In this document: piece after piece, positions 1-10,200 of the stretch
Numbering within the stretch: position 1 is the stretch's first letter
How the letters are laid out: each line of letters opens with the position of its first letter
NCBI GenBank assembly: GCA_910591455.2
Contig: OU342821.1
Location: forward strand, 2,558,001 to 2,622,000
Source of the DNA: Pholis gunnellus
Lineage: Eukaryota > Chordata > Actinopteri > Perciformes > Pholidae
Reading direction: 5' to 3'
Length of the DNA: 64,000 nt
Position numbers and translations under genes: made by a program
The notes under the pieces: model-generated
What the model was told of the DNA's origin: nothing
Database searches by the model: none
The model's input: only the letters and a program-made list of their open reading frames with translations

Positions 1-409
1 CTATGGGTAGCCAGGAATACACACACAAAATTTCAGGAGTCTAGCACAAACTTTCAAAATATCCGCTTTTTTAACCATAAACCTGACAATAACCCTAAAC
101 CTTACCCTGATCCTAACCCTGACCCTAACACTAGCCCAAAGATGAGAATTTTGCGCATCCTGGGACACCCAACACGGCCATGTTTTGTGACGTAGTTTTC
201 GAAAGCAAGCCGTAAGAATATAAGGCGAGGGGGTCGAAGCCACGCCCCCACCGAGGCCACGACCCAAGCCCAAGGCAATGGGAGTCTATGACAGCAATAC
301 CAAAAGAACAAGCTAGAGCCACCAAACTTGACACAAAGCTGCTATGGGTAGCCAGGAATACACACACAAAATTTCAGGAGTCTAGCACAAACTTTCAAAA
401 TATCCGCTT

Positions 410-481
410 TTTTAACCATAAACCTGACAATAACCCTAAACCTTACCCTGATCCTAACCCTGACCCTAACACTAGCCCAAA
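410..481 (-). repeat. Degenerate TTAGGG telomere-like tract inside the monomer
   Basis: Read on the plus strand in steps of six, this 72-bp stretch gives twelve hexamers related to CCCTAA. Two are exact (434-439 and 464-469). Most of the others have one or two changes, such as CCCTGA, TCCTAA or CCATAA. The eleven hexamers from 416 to 481 match CCCTAA at 53 of 66 positions; the first (410-415) matches only in its second half. The tract lies at the same unit position in every monomer, so the window holds about 188 of them. TTAGGG is the telomere repeat of vertebrates and many other animals and fungi. The tract therefore looks like an old interstitial telomeric sequence captured into the satellite unit. 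Many of the variants that define monomer classes fall inside it. Confidence 0.85.
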
Positions 482-531
482 GATGAGAATTTTGCGCATC
501 CTGGGACACCCAACACGGCCATGTTTTGTGA

Positions 532-602
532 CGTAGTTTTCGAAAGCAAGCCGTAAGAATATAAGGCGAGGGGGTCGAAGCCACGCCCCCACCGAGGCCA
601 CG
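532..602. other. CpG-dense segment of the monomer
   Basis: Eight of the eleven CpG sites of the unit fall in these 71 bp, at 532, 541, 552, 567, 576, 584, 593 and 601. The rest of the 341-bp unit has only three. The same cluster recurs in every monomer, so the array presents a CpG cluster every 341 bp. Several of these sites appear as CpA or TpG in some monomers, as expected if they are methylated in the germ line. Confidence 0.8.
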
Positions 603-607
603 CCCCC
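581..607. repeat. Paired GC boxes, 17-bp internal direct repeat
   Basis: The 12-bp string GCCACGCCCCCA occurs twice, 17 bp apart, with CCGAG between the copies. Each copy contains CCACGCCC, which resembles the GC/GT box bound by Sp and KLF zinc-finger factors in animals. The pair is present in nearly all monomers. Exceptions affect one box: CGACCCC at about 1950, 4679 and 6042, CCACCCACC at about 57524 and 61274, and CCCCAAG at the end of the second box in many units. Factor binding is inferred from motif similarity only. Confidence 0.6.
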
Positions 608-682
608 AGCCCAAGGCAATGGGAGTCTATGACAGCAATACCAAAAGAACAAGCTAGAGCCACCAAACTTGACACAAAGCTG

Positions 683-3600
683 CTATGGGTAGCCAGGAAT
701 ACACACACAAAATTTCAGGAGTCTAGCACAAACTTTCAAAATATCCGCTTTTTTAACCATAAACCTGACAATAACCCTAAACCTTACCCTGATCCTAACC
801 CTGACTCTAACACTAGCCCAAAGATGAGAATTTTGCGCATCCTGGGACACCCAACACGGCCATGTTTTGTGATTTAGTTTTCGAAAGCAAGCCTTATGAA
901 TATAAGGCGAGGGGGTCGAAGCCACGCCCCCACCGAGGCCACGCCCCCAGCCCAAGGCAATGGGAGTCTATGACAGCAATACCAAAAGAACAAGCTAGAG
1001 CCACCAAACTTGACACAAAGCTGCTATGGGTAGCCAGGAATACACACACAAAATTTCAGGAGTCTAGCACAAACTTTCAAAATATCCGCTTTTTTAACCA
1101 TAAACCTGACAATAACCCTAAACCTTACCCTGATCCTAACCCTGACCCTAACACTAGCCCAAAGATGAGAATTTTGCGCATCCTGGGACACCCAACACGG
1201 CCATGTTTTGTGACGTAGTTTTCGAAAGCAAGCCGTAAGAATATAAGGCGAGGGGGTCGAAGCCACGCCCCCACCGAGGCCACGCCCCCAGCCCAAGGCA
1301 ATGGGAGTCTATGACAGCAATACCAAAAGAACAAGCTAGAGCCACCAAACTTGACACAAAGCTGCTATGGGTAGCCAGGAATACACACACACAATTTCAG
1401 GAGTCTAGCACAAACTTTCAAAATATCCGCTTTTTTAACCATAAACCTGACAATAACCCTAAACCTTACCCTGATCCTAACCCTGACCCTAACACTAGCC
1501 CAAAGATGAGAATTTTGCGCATCCTGGGACACCCAACACGGCCATGTTTTGTGACGTAGTTTTCGAAAGCAAGCCGTAAGAATATAAGGCGAGGGGGTCG
1601 AAGCCACGCCCCCACCGAGGCCACGCCCCCAGCCCAAGGCAATGGGAGTCTATGACAGCAATACCAAAAGAACAAGCTAGAGCCACCAAACTTGACACAA
1701 AGCTGCTATGGGTAGCCAGGAATACACACACAAAATTTCAGGAGTCTAGCACAAACTTTCAAAATATCCGCTTTTTTAACCATAAACCTGACAATAACCC
1801 TAAACCTTACCCTGATCCTAACCCTGACTCTAACACTAGCCCAAAGATGAGAATTTTGCGCATCCTGGGACACCCAACACGGCCATGTTTTGTGACGTAG
1901 TTTTCGAAAGCAAGCCGTATGAATATAAGGCAAGGGGGTCGAAGCCACGACCCCACCGAGGCCACGCCCCCAGCCCAAGGCAATGGGAGTCTATGACAGC
2001 AATACCAAAAGAACAAGCTAGAGCCACCAAACTTGACACAAAGCTGCTATGGGTAGCCAGGAATACACACACAAAATTTCAGGAGTCTAGCACAAACTTT
2101 CAAAATATCCGCTTTTTTAACCATAAACCTGACAATAACCCTAAACCTTACCCTGATCCTAACCCTGACCCTAACACTAGCCCAAAGATGAGAATTTTGC
2201 GCATCCTGGGACACCCAACACGGCCATGTTTTGTGACGTAGTTTTCGAAAGCAAGCCGTAAGAATATAAGGCGAGGGGGTCGAAGCCACGCCCACACCGA
2301 GGCCACGCCCCCAGCCCAAGGCAATGGGAGTCTATGACAGCAATACCAAAAGAACAAGCTAGAGCCACCAAACGTGACACAAAGCTGCTATGGGTAGCCA
2401 GGAATACACACACAAAATTTCAGGAGTCTAGCACAAACTTTCAAAATATCCGCTTTTTTAACCATGAACCTGACAATAACCCAAAACCTTACCCTGATCC
2501 TAACCCTGACCCTAACACTAGCCCAAAGATGAGAATTTTGCGCATCCTGGGACACCCAACACGGCCATGTTTTGTGACGTAGTTTTCGAAAGCAAGCCAT
2601 AAGAATATAAGGCGAGGGGGTCGAAGCCACGCCCCCACCGAGGCCACGCCCCCAGCCCAAGGCAATGGGAGTCTATGACAGCAATACCAAAAGAACAAGC
2701 TAGAGCCACCAAACTTGACACAAAGCTGCTATGGATAGCCAGGAATACACACACAAAATTTCAGGAGTCTAGCACAAACTTTCAAAATATCCGCTTTTTT
2801 AACCATGAACCTGACAATAACCCAAAACCTTACCCTGATCCTAACCCTGACCCTAACACTAGCCCAAAGATGAGAATTTTGCGAATCCTGGGACACCCAA
2901 CACGGCCATGTTTTGTGACGTAGTTTTCGAAAGCAAGCCGTAAGAATATAAGGCGAGGGGGTCGAAGCCACGCCCCCACCGAGGCCACGCCCCAAGCCCA
3001 AGGCAATGGGAGTCTATGACAGCAATACCAAAAGAACAAGCTAGAGCCACCAAACTTGACACAAAGCTGCTATGGGTAGCCAGGAATACACACACAAAAT
3101 TTCAGGAGTCTAGCACAAACTTTCAAAATATCCGCTTTTTTAACCATAAACCTGACAATAACCCTAAACCTTACCCTGATCCTAACCCTGACCCTAACAC
3201 TAGCCCAAAGATGAGAATTTTGCGCATCCTGGGACACCCAACACGGCCATGTTTTGTGACGTAGTTTTCGAAAGCAAGCCGTAAGAATATAAGGCGAGGG
3301 GGTCGAAGCCACGCCCCCACCGAGGCCACGCCCCCAGCCCAAGGCAATGGGAGTCTATGACAGCAATACCAAAAGAACAAGCTAGAGCCACCAAACTTGA
3401 CACAAAGCTGCTATGGGTAGCCAGGAATACACACACAAAATTTCAGGAGTCTAGCACAAACTTTCAAAATATCCACTTTTTTAACCATAAACCTGACAAT
3501 AACCCTAAACCTTACCCTGATCCTAACCCTGACTCTAACACTAGCCCAAAGATGAGAATTTTGCGCATCCTGGGACACCCAACACGGCCATGTTTTGTGA

Positions 3601-5456
3601 TGTAGTTTTCGAAAGCAAGCCTTATGAATATAAGGCGAGGGGGTCGAAGCCACGCCCCCACCGAGGCCACGCCCCCAGCCCAAGGCAATGGGAGTCTATG
3701 ACAGCAATACCAAAAGAACAAGCTAGAGCCACCAAACTTGACACAAAGCTGCTATGGGTAGCCAGGAATACACACACAAAATTTCAGGAGTCTAGCACAA
3801 ACTTTCAAAATATCCGCTTTTTTAACCATAAACCTGACAATAACCCTAAACCTTACCCTGATCCTAACCCTGACCCTAACACTAGCCCAAAGATGAGAAT
3901 TTTGCGCATCCTGGGACACCCAACACGGCCATGTTTTGTGACGTAGTTTTCGAAAGCAAGCCGTAAGAATATAAGGCGAGGGGGTCGAAGCCACGCCCCC
4001 ACCGAGGCCACGCCCCCAGCCCAAGGCAATGGGAGTCTATGACAGCAATACCAAAAGAACAAGCTAGAGCCACCAAACTTGACACAAAGCTGCTATGGGT
4101 AGCCAGGAATACACACACACAATTTCAGGAGTCTAGCACAAACTTTCAAAATATCCGCTTTTTTAACCATAAACCTGACAATAACCCTAAACCTTACCCT
4201 GATCCTAACCCTGACCCTAACACTAGCCCAAAGATGAGAATTTTGCGCATCCTGGGACACCCAACACGGCCATGTTTTGTGACGTAGTTTTCGAAAGCAA
4301 GCCGTAAGAATATAAGGCGAGGGGGTCGAAGCCACGCCCCCACCGAGGCCACGCCCCCAGCCCAAGGCAATGGGAGTCTATGACAGCAATACCAAAAGAA
4401 CAAGCTAGAGCCACCAAAATTGACACAAAGCTGCTATGGGTAGCCAGGAATACACACACAAAATTTCAGGAGTCTAGCACAAACTTTCAAAATATCCGCT
4501 TTTTTAACCATAAACCTGACAATAACCCTAAACCTTACCCTGATCCTAACCCTGACTCTAACACTAGCCCAAAGATGAGAATTTTGCGCATCCTGGGACA
4601 CCCAACACGGCCATGTTTTGTGACGTAGTTTTCGAAAGCAAGCCGTATGAATATAAGGCGAGGGGGTCGAAGCCACGACCCCACCGAGGCCACGCCCCCA
4701 GCCCAAGGCAATGGGAGTCTATGACAGCAATACCAAAAGAACAAGCTAGAGCCACCAAACTTGACACAAAGCTGCTATGGGTAGCCAGGAATACACACAC
4801 AAAATTTCAGGAGTCTAGCACAAACTTTCAAAATATCCGCTTTTTTAACCATAAACCTGACAATAACCCTAAACCTTACCCTGATCCTAACCCTGACCCT
4901 AACACTAGCCCAAAGATGAGAATTTTGCGCATCCTGGGACACCCAACACGGCCATGTTTTGTGACGTAGTTTTCGAAAGCAAGCCGTAAGAATATAAGGC
5001 GAGGGGGTCGAAGCCACGCCCCCACCGAGGCCACGCCCCCAGCCCAAGGCAATGGGAGTCTATGACAGCAATACCAAAAGAACAAGCTAGAGCCACCAAA
5101 CGTGACACAAAGCTGCTATGGGTAGCCAGGAATACACACACAAAATTTCAGGAGTCTAGCACAAACTTTCAAAATATCCGCTTTTTTAACCATGAACCTG
5201 ACAATAACCCAAAACCTTACCCTGATCCTAACCCTGACCCTAACACTAGCCCAAAGATGAGAATTTTGCGCATCCTGGGACACCCAACACGGCCATGTTT
5301 TGTGACGTAGTTTTCGAAAGCAAGCCATAAGAATATAAGGCGAGGGGGTCGAAGCCACGCCCCCACCGAGGCCACGCCCCAAGCCCAAGGCAATGGGAGT
5401 CTATGACAGCAATACCAAAAGAACAAGCTAGAGCCACCAAACTTGACACAAAGCTG
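683..5456 (+). repeat. 8-mer higher-order pattern (2728 bp), 1.75 copies
   Basis: The order of variant monomers from 683 to 3410 is: GACTCT unit, plain unit, extra-CA unit, GACTCT unit, plain unit, AAACGTGAC-led unit with CATGAAC, GGATAG unit with CGAATC, plain unit. It starts again at 3411 and holds for six units, to 5456, where an ACAACATTT unit replaces the GGATAG unit. The offset is 8 x 341 bp. The copies are not identical. For example, the first unit has the double change GATTTAG at 871 in copy one and GATGTAG at 3599 in copy two, and GGCAAGG at 1929 is confined to copy one. Confidence 0.65.
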
Positions 5457-6820
5457 CTATGGGTAGCCAGGAATACACACACAACATTTCAGGAGTCTAG
5501 CACAAACTTTCAAAATATCCGCTTTTTTAACCATAAACCTGACAATAACCCTAAACCTTACCCTGATCCTAACCCTGACCCTAACACTAGCCCAAAGATG
5601 AGAATTTTGCGCATCCTGGGACACCCAACACGGCCATGTTTTGTGACGTAGTTTTCGAAAGCAAGCCGTAAGAATATAAGGCGAGGGGGTCGAAGCCACG
5701 CCCCCACCGAGGCCACGCCCCCAGCCCAAGGCAATGGGAGTCTATGACAGCAATACCAAAAGAACAAGCTAGAGCCACCAAACTTGACACAAAGCTGCTA
5801 TGGGTAGCCAGGAATACACACACAAAATTTCAGGAGTCTAGCACAAACTTTCAAAATATCCGCTTTTTTAACCATAAACCTGACAATAACCCTAAACCTT
5901 ACCCTGATCCTAACCCTGACTCTAACACTAGCCCAAAGATGAGAATTTTGCGCATCCTGGGACACCCAACACGGCCATGTTTTGTGACGTAGTTTTCGAA
6001 AGCAAGCCGTATGAATATAAGGCGAGGGGGTCGAAGCCACGACCCCACCGAGGCCACGCCCCCAGCCCAAGGCAATGGGAGTCTATGACAGCAATACCAA
6101 AAGAACAAGCTAGAGCCACCAAACTTGACACAAAGCTGCTATGGGTAGCCAGGAATACACACACAAAATTTCAGGAGTCTAGCACAAACTTTCAAAATAT
6201 CCGCTTTTTTAACCATAAACCTGACAATAACCCTAAACCTTACCCTGATCCTAACCCTGACCCTAACACTAGCCCAAAGATGAGAATTTTGCGCATCCTG
6301 GGACACCCAACACGGCCATGTTTTGGGACGTAGTTTTCGAAAGCAAGCCGTAAGAATATAAGGCGAGGGGGTCGAAGCCACGCCCCCACCGAGGCCACGC
6401 CCCCAGCCCAAGGCAATGGGAGTCTATGACAGCAATACCAAAAGAACAAGCTAGAGCCACCAAACGTGACACAAAGCTGCTATGGGTAGCCAGGAATACA
6501 CACACAAAATTTCAGGAGTCTAGCACAAACTTTCAAAATATCCGCTTTTTTAACCATGAACCTGACAATAACCCAAAACCTTACCCTGATCCTAACCCTG
6601 ACCCTAACACTAGCCCAAAGATGAGAATTTTGCGCATCCTGGGACACCCAACACGGCCATGTTTTGTGACGTAGTTTTCGAAAGCAAGCCATAAGAATAT
6701 AAGGCGAGGGGGTCGAAGCCACGCCCCCACCGAGGCCACGCCCCCAGCCCAAGGCAATGGGAGTCTATGACAGCAATACCAAAAGAACAAGCTAGAGCCA
6801 CCAAACTTGACACAAAGCTG
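4093..6820 (+). repeat. 4-mer higher-order repeat (1364 bp), two copies
   Basis: Units at 4093, 4434, 4775 and 5116 are matched in order by units at 5457, 5798, 6139 and 6480. Shared marks are GACTCT with GTATGAA and CACGACCCC in the second unit, and AAACGTGAC leading into the fourth unit, which has CATGAAC. The first units differ: ACACAATTT in copy one against ACAACATTT in copy two. The offset is four monomers. A related four-unit order is also present from 1365. Confidence 0.6.
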
Positions 6821-7860
6821 CTATGGATAGCCAGGAATACACACACAAAATTTCAGGAGTCTAGCACAAACTTTCAAAATATCCGCTTTTTTAACCATGA
6901 ACCTGACAATAACCCAAAACCTTACCCTGATCCTAACCCTGACCCTAACACTAGCCCAAAGATGAGAATTTTGCGAATCCTGGGACACCCAACACGGCCA
7001 TGTTTTGTGACGTAGTTTTCGAAAGCAAGCCGTAAGAATATAAGGCGAGGGGGTCGAAGCCACGCCCCCACCGAGGCCACGCCCCAAGCCCAAGGCAATG
7101 GGAGTCTATGACAGCAATACCAAAAGAACAAGCTAGAGCCACCAAACTTGACACAAAGCTGCTATGGGTAGCCAGGAATACACACACAACATTTCAGGAG
7201 TCTAGCACAAACTTTCAAAATATCCGCTTTTTTAACCATAAACCTGACAATAACCCTAAACCTTACCCTGATCCTAACCCTGACCCTAACACTAGCCCAA
7301 AGATGAGAATTTTGCGCATCCTGGGACACCCAACACGGCCATGTTTTGTGACGTAGTTTTCGAAAGCAAGCCGTAAGAATATAAGGCGAGGGGGTCGAAG
7401 CCACGCCCCCACCGAGGCCACGCCCCCAGCCCAAGGCAATGGGAGTCTATGACAGCAATACCAAAAGAACAAGCTAGAGCCACCAAACATGACACAAAGC
7501 TGCTATGGGTAGCCAGGAATACACACACAAAATTTCAGGAGTCTAGCACAAACTTTCAAAATATCCGCTTTTTTAACCATAAACCTGACAATAACCCTAA
7601 ACCTTACCCTGATCCTAACCCTGACCCTAACAGTAGCCCAAAGATGAGAATTTTGCGCATCCTGGGACACCCAACACGGCCATGTTTTGTGACGTAGTTT
7701 TCGAAAGCAAGCCGTAAGAATATAAGGCGAGGGGGTCGAAGCCACGCCCCCACCGAGGCCACGCCCCCAGCCCAAGGCAATGGGAGTCTATGACATCAAT
7801 ACAAAAAGAACAAGCTAGAGCCACCAAACTTGACACAAAGCTGCTATGGATAGCCAGGAA
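6480..7860 (+). repeat. Four-monomer segment duplicated at 12618-13998
   Basis: The run of a CATGAAC unit, a GGATAG unit with rare CGAATC (6973), a unit ending in rare AAACATGAC (7488), and an AACAGT unit ending in rare ACATCAATACAAAAAG (7793) recurs in the same order at 12618-13998. The offset is 6138 bp, exactly 18 monomers. Copy-specific changes are ACAACATTT at 7187 in the first copy and GCAGCT (13297) and ACTTGGCC (13812) in the second. Several rare changes shared in order imply duplication of the block rather than parallel mutation. Confidence 0.65.
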
Positions 7861-10200
7861 TACACACACAAAATTTCAGGAGTCTAGCACAAACTTTCAA
7901 AATATCCGCTTTTTTAACCATAAACCTGACAATAACCCTAAACCTTACCCTGATCCTAACCCTGTCCCTAACACTAGGCCAAAGATGAGAATTTTGCGCA
8001 TCCTGGGACACCCAACACGGCCATGTTTTGTGACGTAGTTTTCGAAAGCAAGCCGTAAGAATATGAGGCGAGGGGGTCGAAGCCACGCCCCCACCGAGGC
8101 CACGCCCCCAGCCCAAGGCAATGGGAGTCTATGACAGCAATACCAAAAGAACAAGCTAGAGCCACCAAACTTGACACAAAGCTGCTATGGATAGCCAGGA
8201 ATACACACACAAAATTTCAGGAGTCTAGCACAAACCTTCAAAATATCCGCTTTTTTAACCATAAACCTGACAATAACCCTAAACCTTACCCTGATCCTAA
8301 CCCTGACCCTAACACTAGGCCAAAGATGAGAATTTTGCGCATCCTGGGACACCCAACACGGCCATGTTTTGTGACGTAGTTTTCGAAAGCAAGCCGTAAG
8401 AATATAAGGCGAGGGGGTCGAAGCCACGCCCCCACCGAGGCCACGCCCCCAGCCCAAGGCAATGGGAGTCTATGACAGCAATACCAAAAGAACAAGCTAG
8501 AGCCACCAAACTTGACACAAAGCTGCTATGGGTAGCCAGGAATACACACACAAAATTTCAGGAGTCTAGCACAAACTTTCAAAATATCCGCTTTTTTAAC
8601 CATAAACCTGACAATAACCCTAAACCTTACCCTGATCCTAACCCTGACCCTAACACTAGCCCAAAGATGAGAATTTTGCGCATCCTGGGACACCCAACAC
8701 GGCCATGTTTTGTGACGTAGTTTTCGAAAGCAAGCCGTAAGAATATAAGGCGAGGGGGTCGAAGCCACGCCCCCACCGAGGCCACGCCCCAAGCCCAAGG
8801 CAATGGGAGTCTATGACAGCAATACCAAAAGAACAAGCTAGAGCCACCAAACTTGACACAAAGCTGCTATGGGTAGCCAGGAATACACACACAAAATTTC
8901 AGGAGTCTAGCACAAACTTTCAAAATATCCGCTTTTTTAACCATAAACCTGACAATAACCCTAAACCTTACCCTGATCCTAACCCTGACCCTAACACTAG
9001 CCCAAAGATGAGAATTTTGCGCATCCTGGGACACCCAACACGGCCATGTTTTGTGACGTAGTTTTCGAAAGCAAGCCGTAAGAATATAAGGCGAGGGGGT
9101 CGAAGCCACGCCCCCACCGAGGCCACGCCCCCAGCCCAAGGCAATGGGAGTCTATGACAGCAATACCAAAAGAACAAGCTAGAGCCACCAAACTTGACAC
9201 AAAGCTGCTATGGGTAGCCAGGAATACACACACAAAATTTCAGGAGTCTAGCACAAACTTTCAAAATATCCGCTTTTTTAACCATAAACCTGACAATAAC
9301 CCTAAACCTTACCCTGATCCTAACCCTGACTCTAACACTAGCCCAAAGATGAGAATTTTGCGCATCCTGGGACACCCAACACGGCCATGTTTTGTGATGT
9401 AGTTTTCGAAAGCAAGCCTTATGAATATAAGGCGAGGGGGTCGAAGCCACGCCCCCACCGAGGCCACGCCCCCAGCCCAAGGCAATGGGAGTCTATGACA
9501 GCAATACCAAAAGAACAAGCTAGAGCCACCAAACTTGACACAAAGCTGCTATGGGTAGCCAGGAATACACACACAAAATTTCAGGAGTCTAGCACAAACT
9601 TTCAAAATATCCGCTTTTTTAACCATAAACCTGACAATAACCCTAAACCTTACCCTGATCCTAACCCTGACCCTAACACTAGCCCAAAGATGAGAATTTT
9701 GCGCATCCTGGGACACCCAACACGGCCATGTTTTGTGACGTAGTTTTCGAAAGCAAGCCGTAAGAATATAAGGCGAGGGGGTCGAAGCCACGCCCCCACC
9801 GAGGCCACGCCCCCAGCCCAAGGCAATGGGAGTCTATGACAGCAATACCAAAAGAACAAGCTAGAGCCACCAAACTTGACACAAAGCTGCTATGGGTAGC
9901 CAGGAATACACACACACAATTTCAGGAGTCTAGCACAAACTTTCAAAATATCCGCTTTTTTAACCATAAACCTGACAATAACCCTAAACCTTACCCTGAT
10001 CCTAACCCTGACCCTAACACTAGCCCAAAGATGAGAATTTTGCGCATCCTGGGACACCCAACACGGCCATGTTTTGTGACGTAGTTTTCGAAAGCAAGCC
10101 GTAAGAATATAAGGCGAGGGGGTCGAAGCCACGCCCCCACCGAGGCCACGCCCCCAGCCCAAGGCAATGGGAGTCTATGACAGCAATACCAAAAGAACAA
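7844..10200 (+). repeat. About 2.4-kb segment duplicated at 18074-20430
   Basis: Unit 7844 carries the rare GTCCCT with AGGCCAAAG. Unit 8185 carries CAAACCTTC with AGGCCAAAG. They are followed by a CCCCAAG unit, a plain unit, a GACTCT/GATGTAG/CCTTATGA unit, a plain unit and an extra-CA unit. The same seven-unit order is found 10230 bp (30 monomers) downstream from 18074. Single differences include ATGAGGCG at 8063 in the first copy and GATAATAACC at 18839 in the second. Confidence 0.65.

Larger units (their letters stand above)
529..607 (-). promoter_or_regulatory. Possible minus-strand promoter-like cluster (speculative)
   Basis: On the minus strand the order is two GGGGGCGTGG boxes (607-581), then CCTTATATT (566-558), then TACGTCA (535-529), a half cyclic-AMP-response element. 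The degenerate TTAGGG tract follows 48 bp further on. This is the usual spacing order of GC boxes, an AT-rich TATA-like element and downstream sequence, and it recurs in each unit. None of the motifs is a strong match by itself: TATATT is not a canonical TATA box, and CCTTATATTC is not a complete CArG box. Satellite arrays are often transcribed, so this is a candidate to test, not a call. Confidence 0.2.
342..682 (+). repeat. Reference satellite monomer (second unit)
   Basis: This unit is close to the common form and serves as the reference for monomer anatomy. Unit positions 17-27 hold a short CA run. Positions 69-140 hold the degenerate CCCTAA tract. Position 154 starts the palindrome-centred GCGC. 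Positions 188-194 read TGACGTA. Positions 198-205 hold the palindrome TTTCGAAA, 217-225 AATATAAGG, and 240-249 and 257-266 two CCACGCCCCC boxes. The last 70 bp have no recognisable motif. The length is close to twice a 170-bp nucleosome repeat, although the two halves do not resemble each other. It has 11 CpG sites, eight of them in 71 bp. Unit starts are set arbitrarily at CTATGG because the window begins there; the true replication or transposition boundary of the unit, if any, is not visible. Confidence 0.95.

Noticed and set aside
1..273. Recurrent 69- to 121-codon frames on the minus strand of each unit, some with hydrophobic stretches
   Set aside because: They occur in every monomer, overlap each other in different frames, lack any recognisable domain, and differ between units by changes with no coding bias. 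They are accidental frames in a repeat.
355..372. Short CA run as a microsatellite locus
   Set aside because: It has only about four to five CA steps. The change from AAAATTT to ACAATTT that adds a step is a substitution marking a unit class, not repeat expansion.
410..481. True telomere end
   Set aside because: The hexamers are degenerate, limited to 72 bp per unit, and flanked by the rest of the satellite on both sides. No run of perfect TTAGGG is present in the window.
537..553. CENP-B box
   Set aside because: The TTCG around 539-542, on either strand, is not followed by the required A and CGGG at the right spacing. The best matches, on the minus strand, fit about 6 of 9 essential positions.
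342..682. Unit as a dimer of a 170-bp monomer
   Set aside because: The two halves show no visible similarity beyond the 17-bp GC-box duplication, so the 341-bp unit is the basic repeat.
862..1218. 118-codon plus-strand open frame that recurs, eight times at exact 1023-bp steps between 19617 and 27134
   Set aside because: It appears only where GTAAGAA is changed to GTATGAA or TTATGAA, which removes a stop. The frame overlaps other equally long frames on the minus strand, and 341 is not a multiple of 3, so it cannot extend through units. Its periodicity is that of the satellite.
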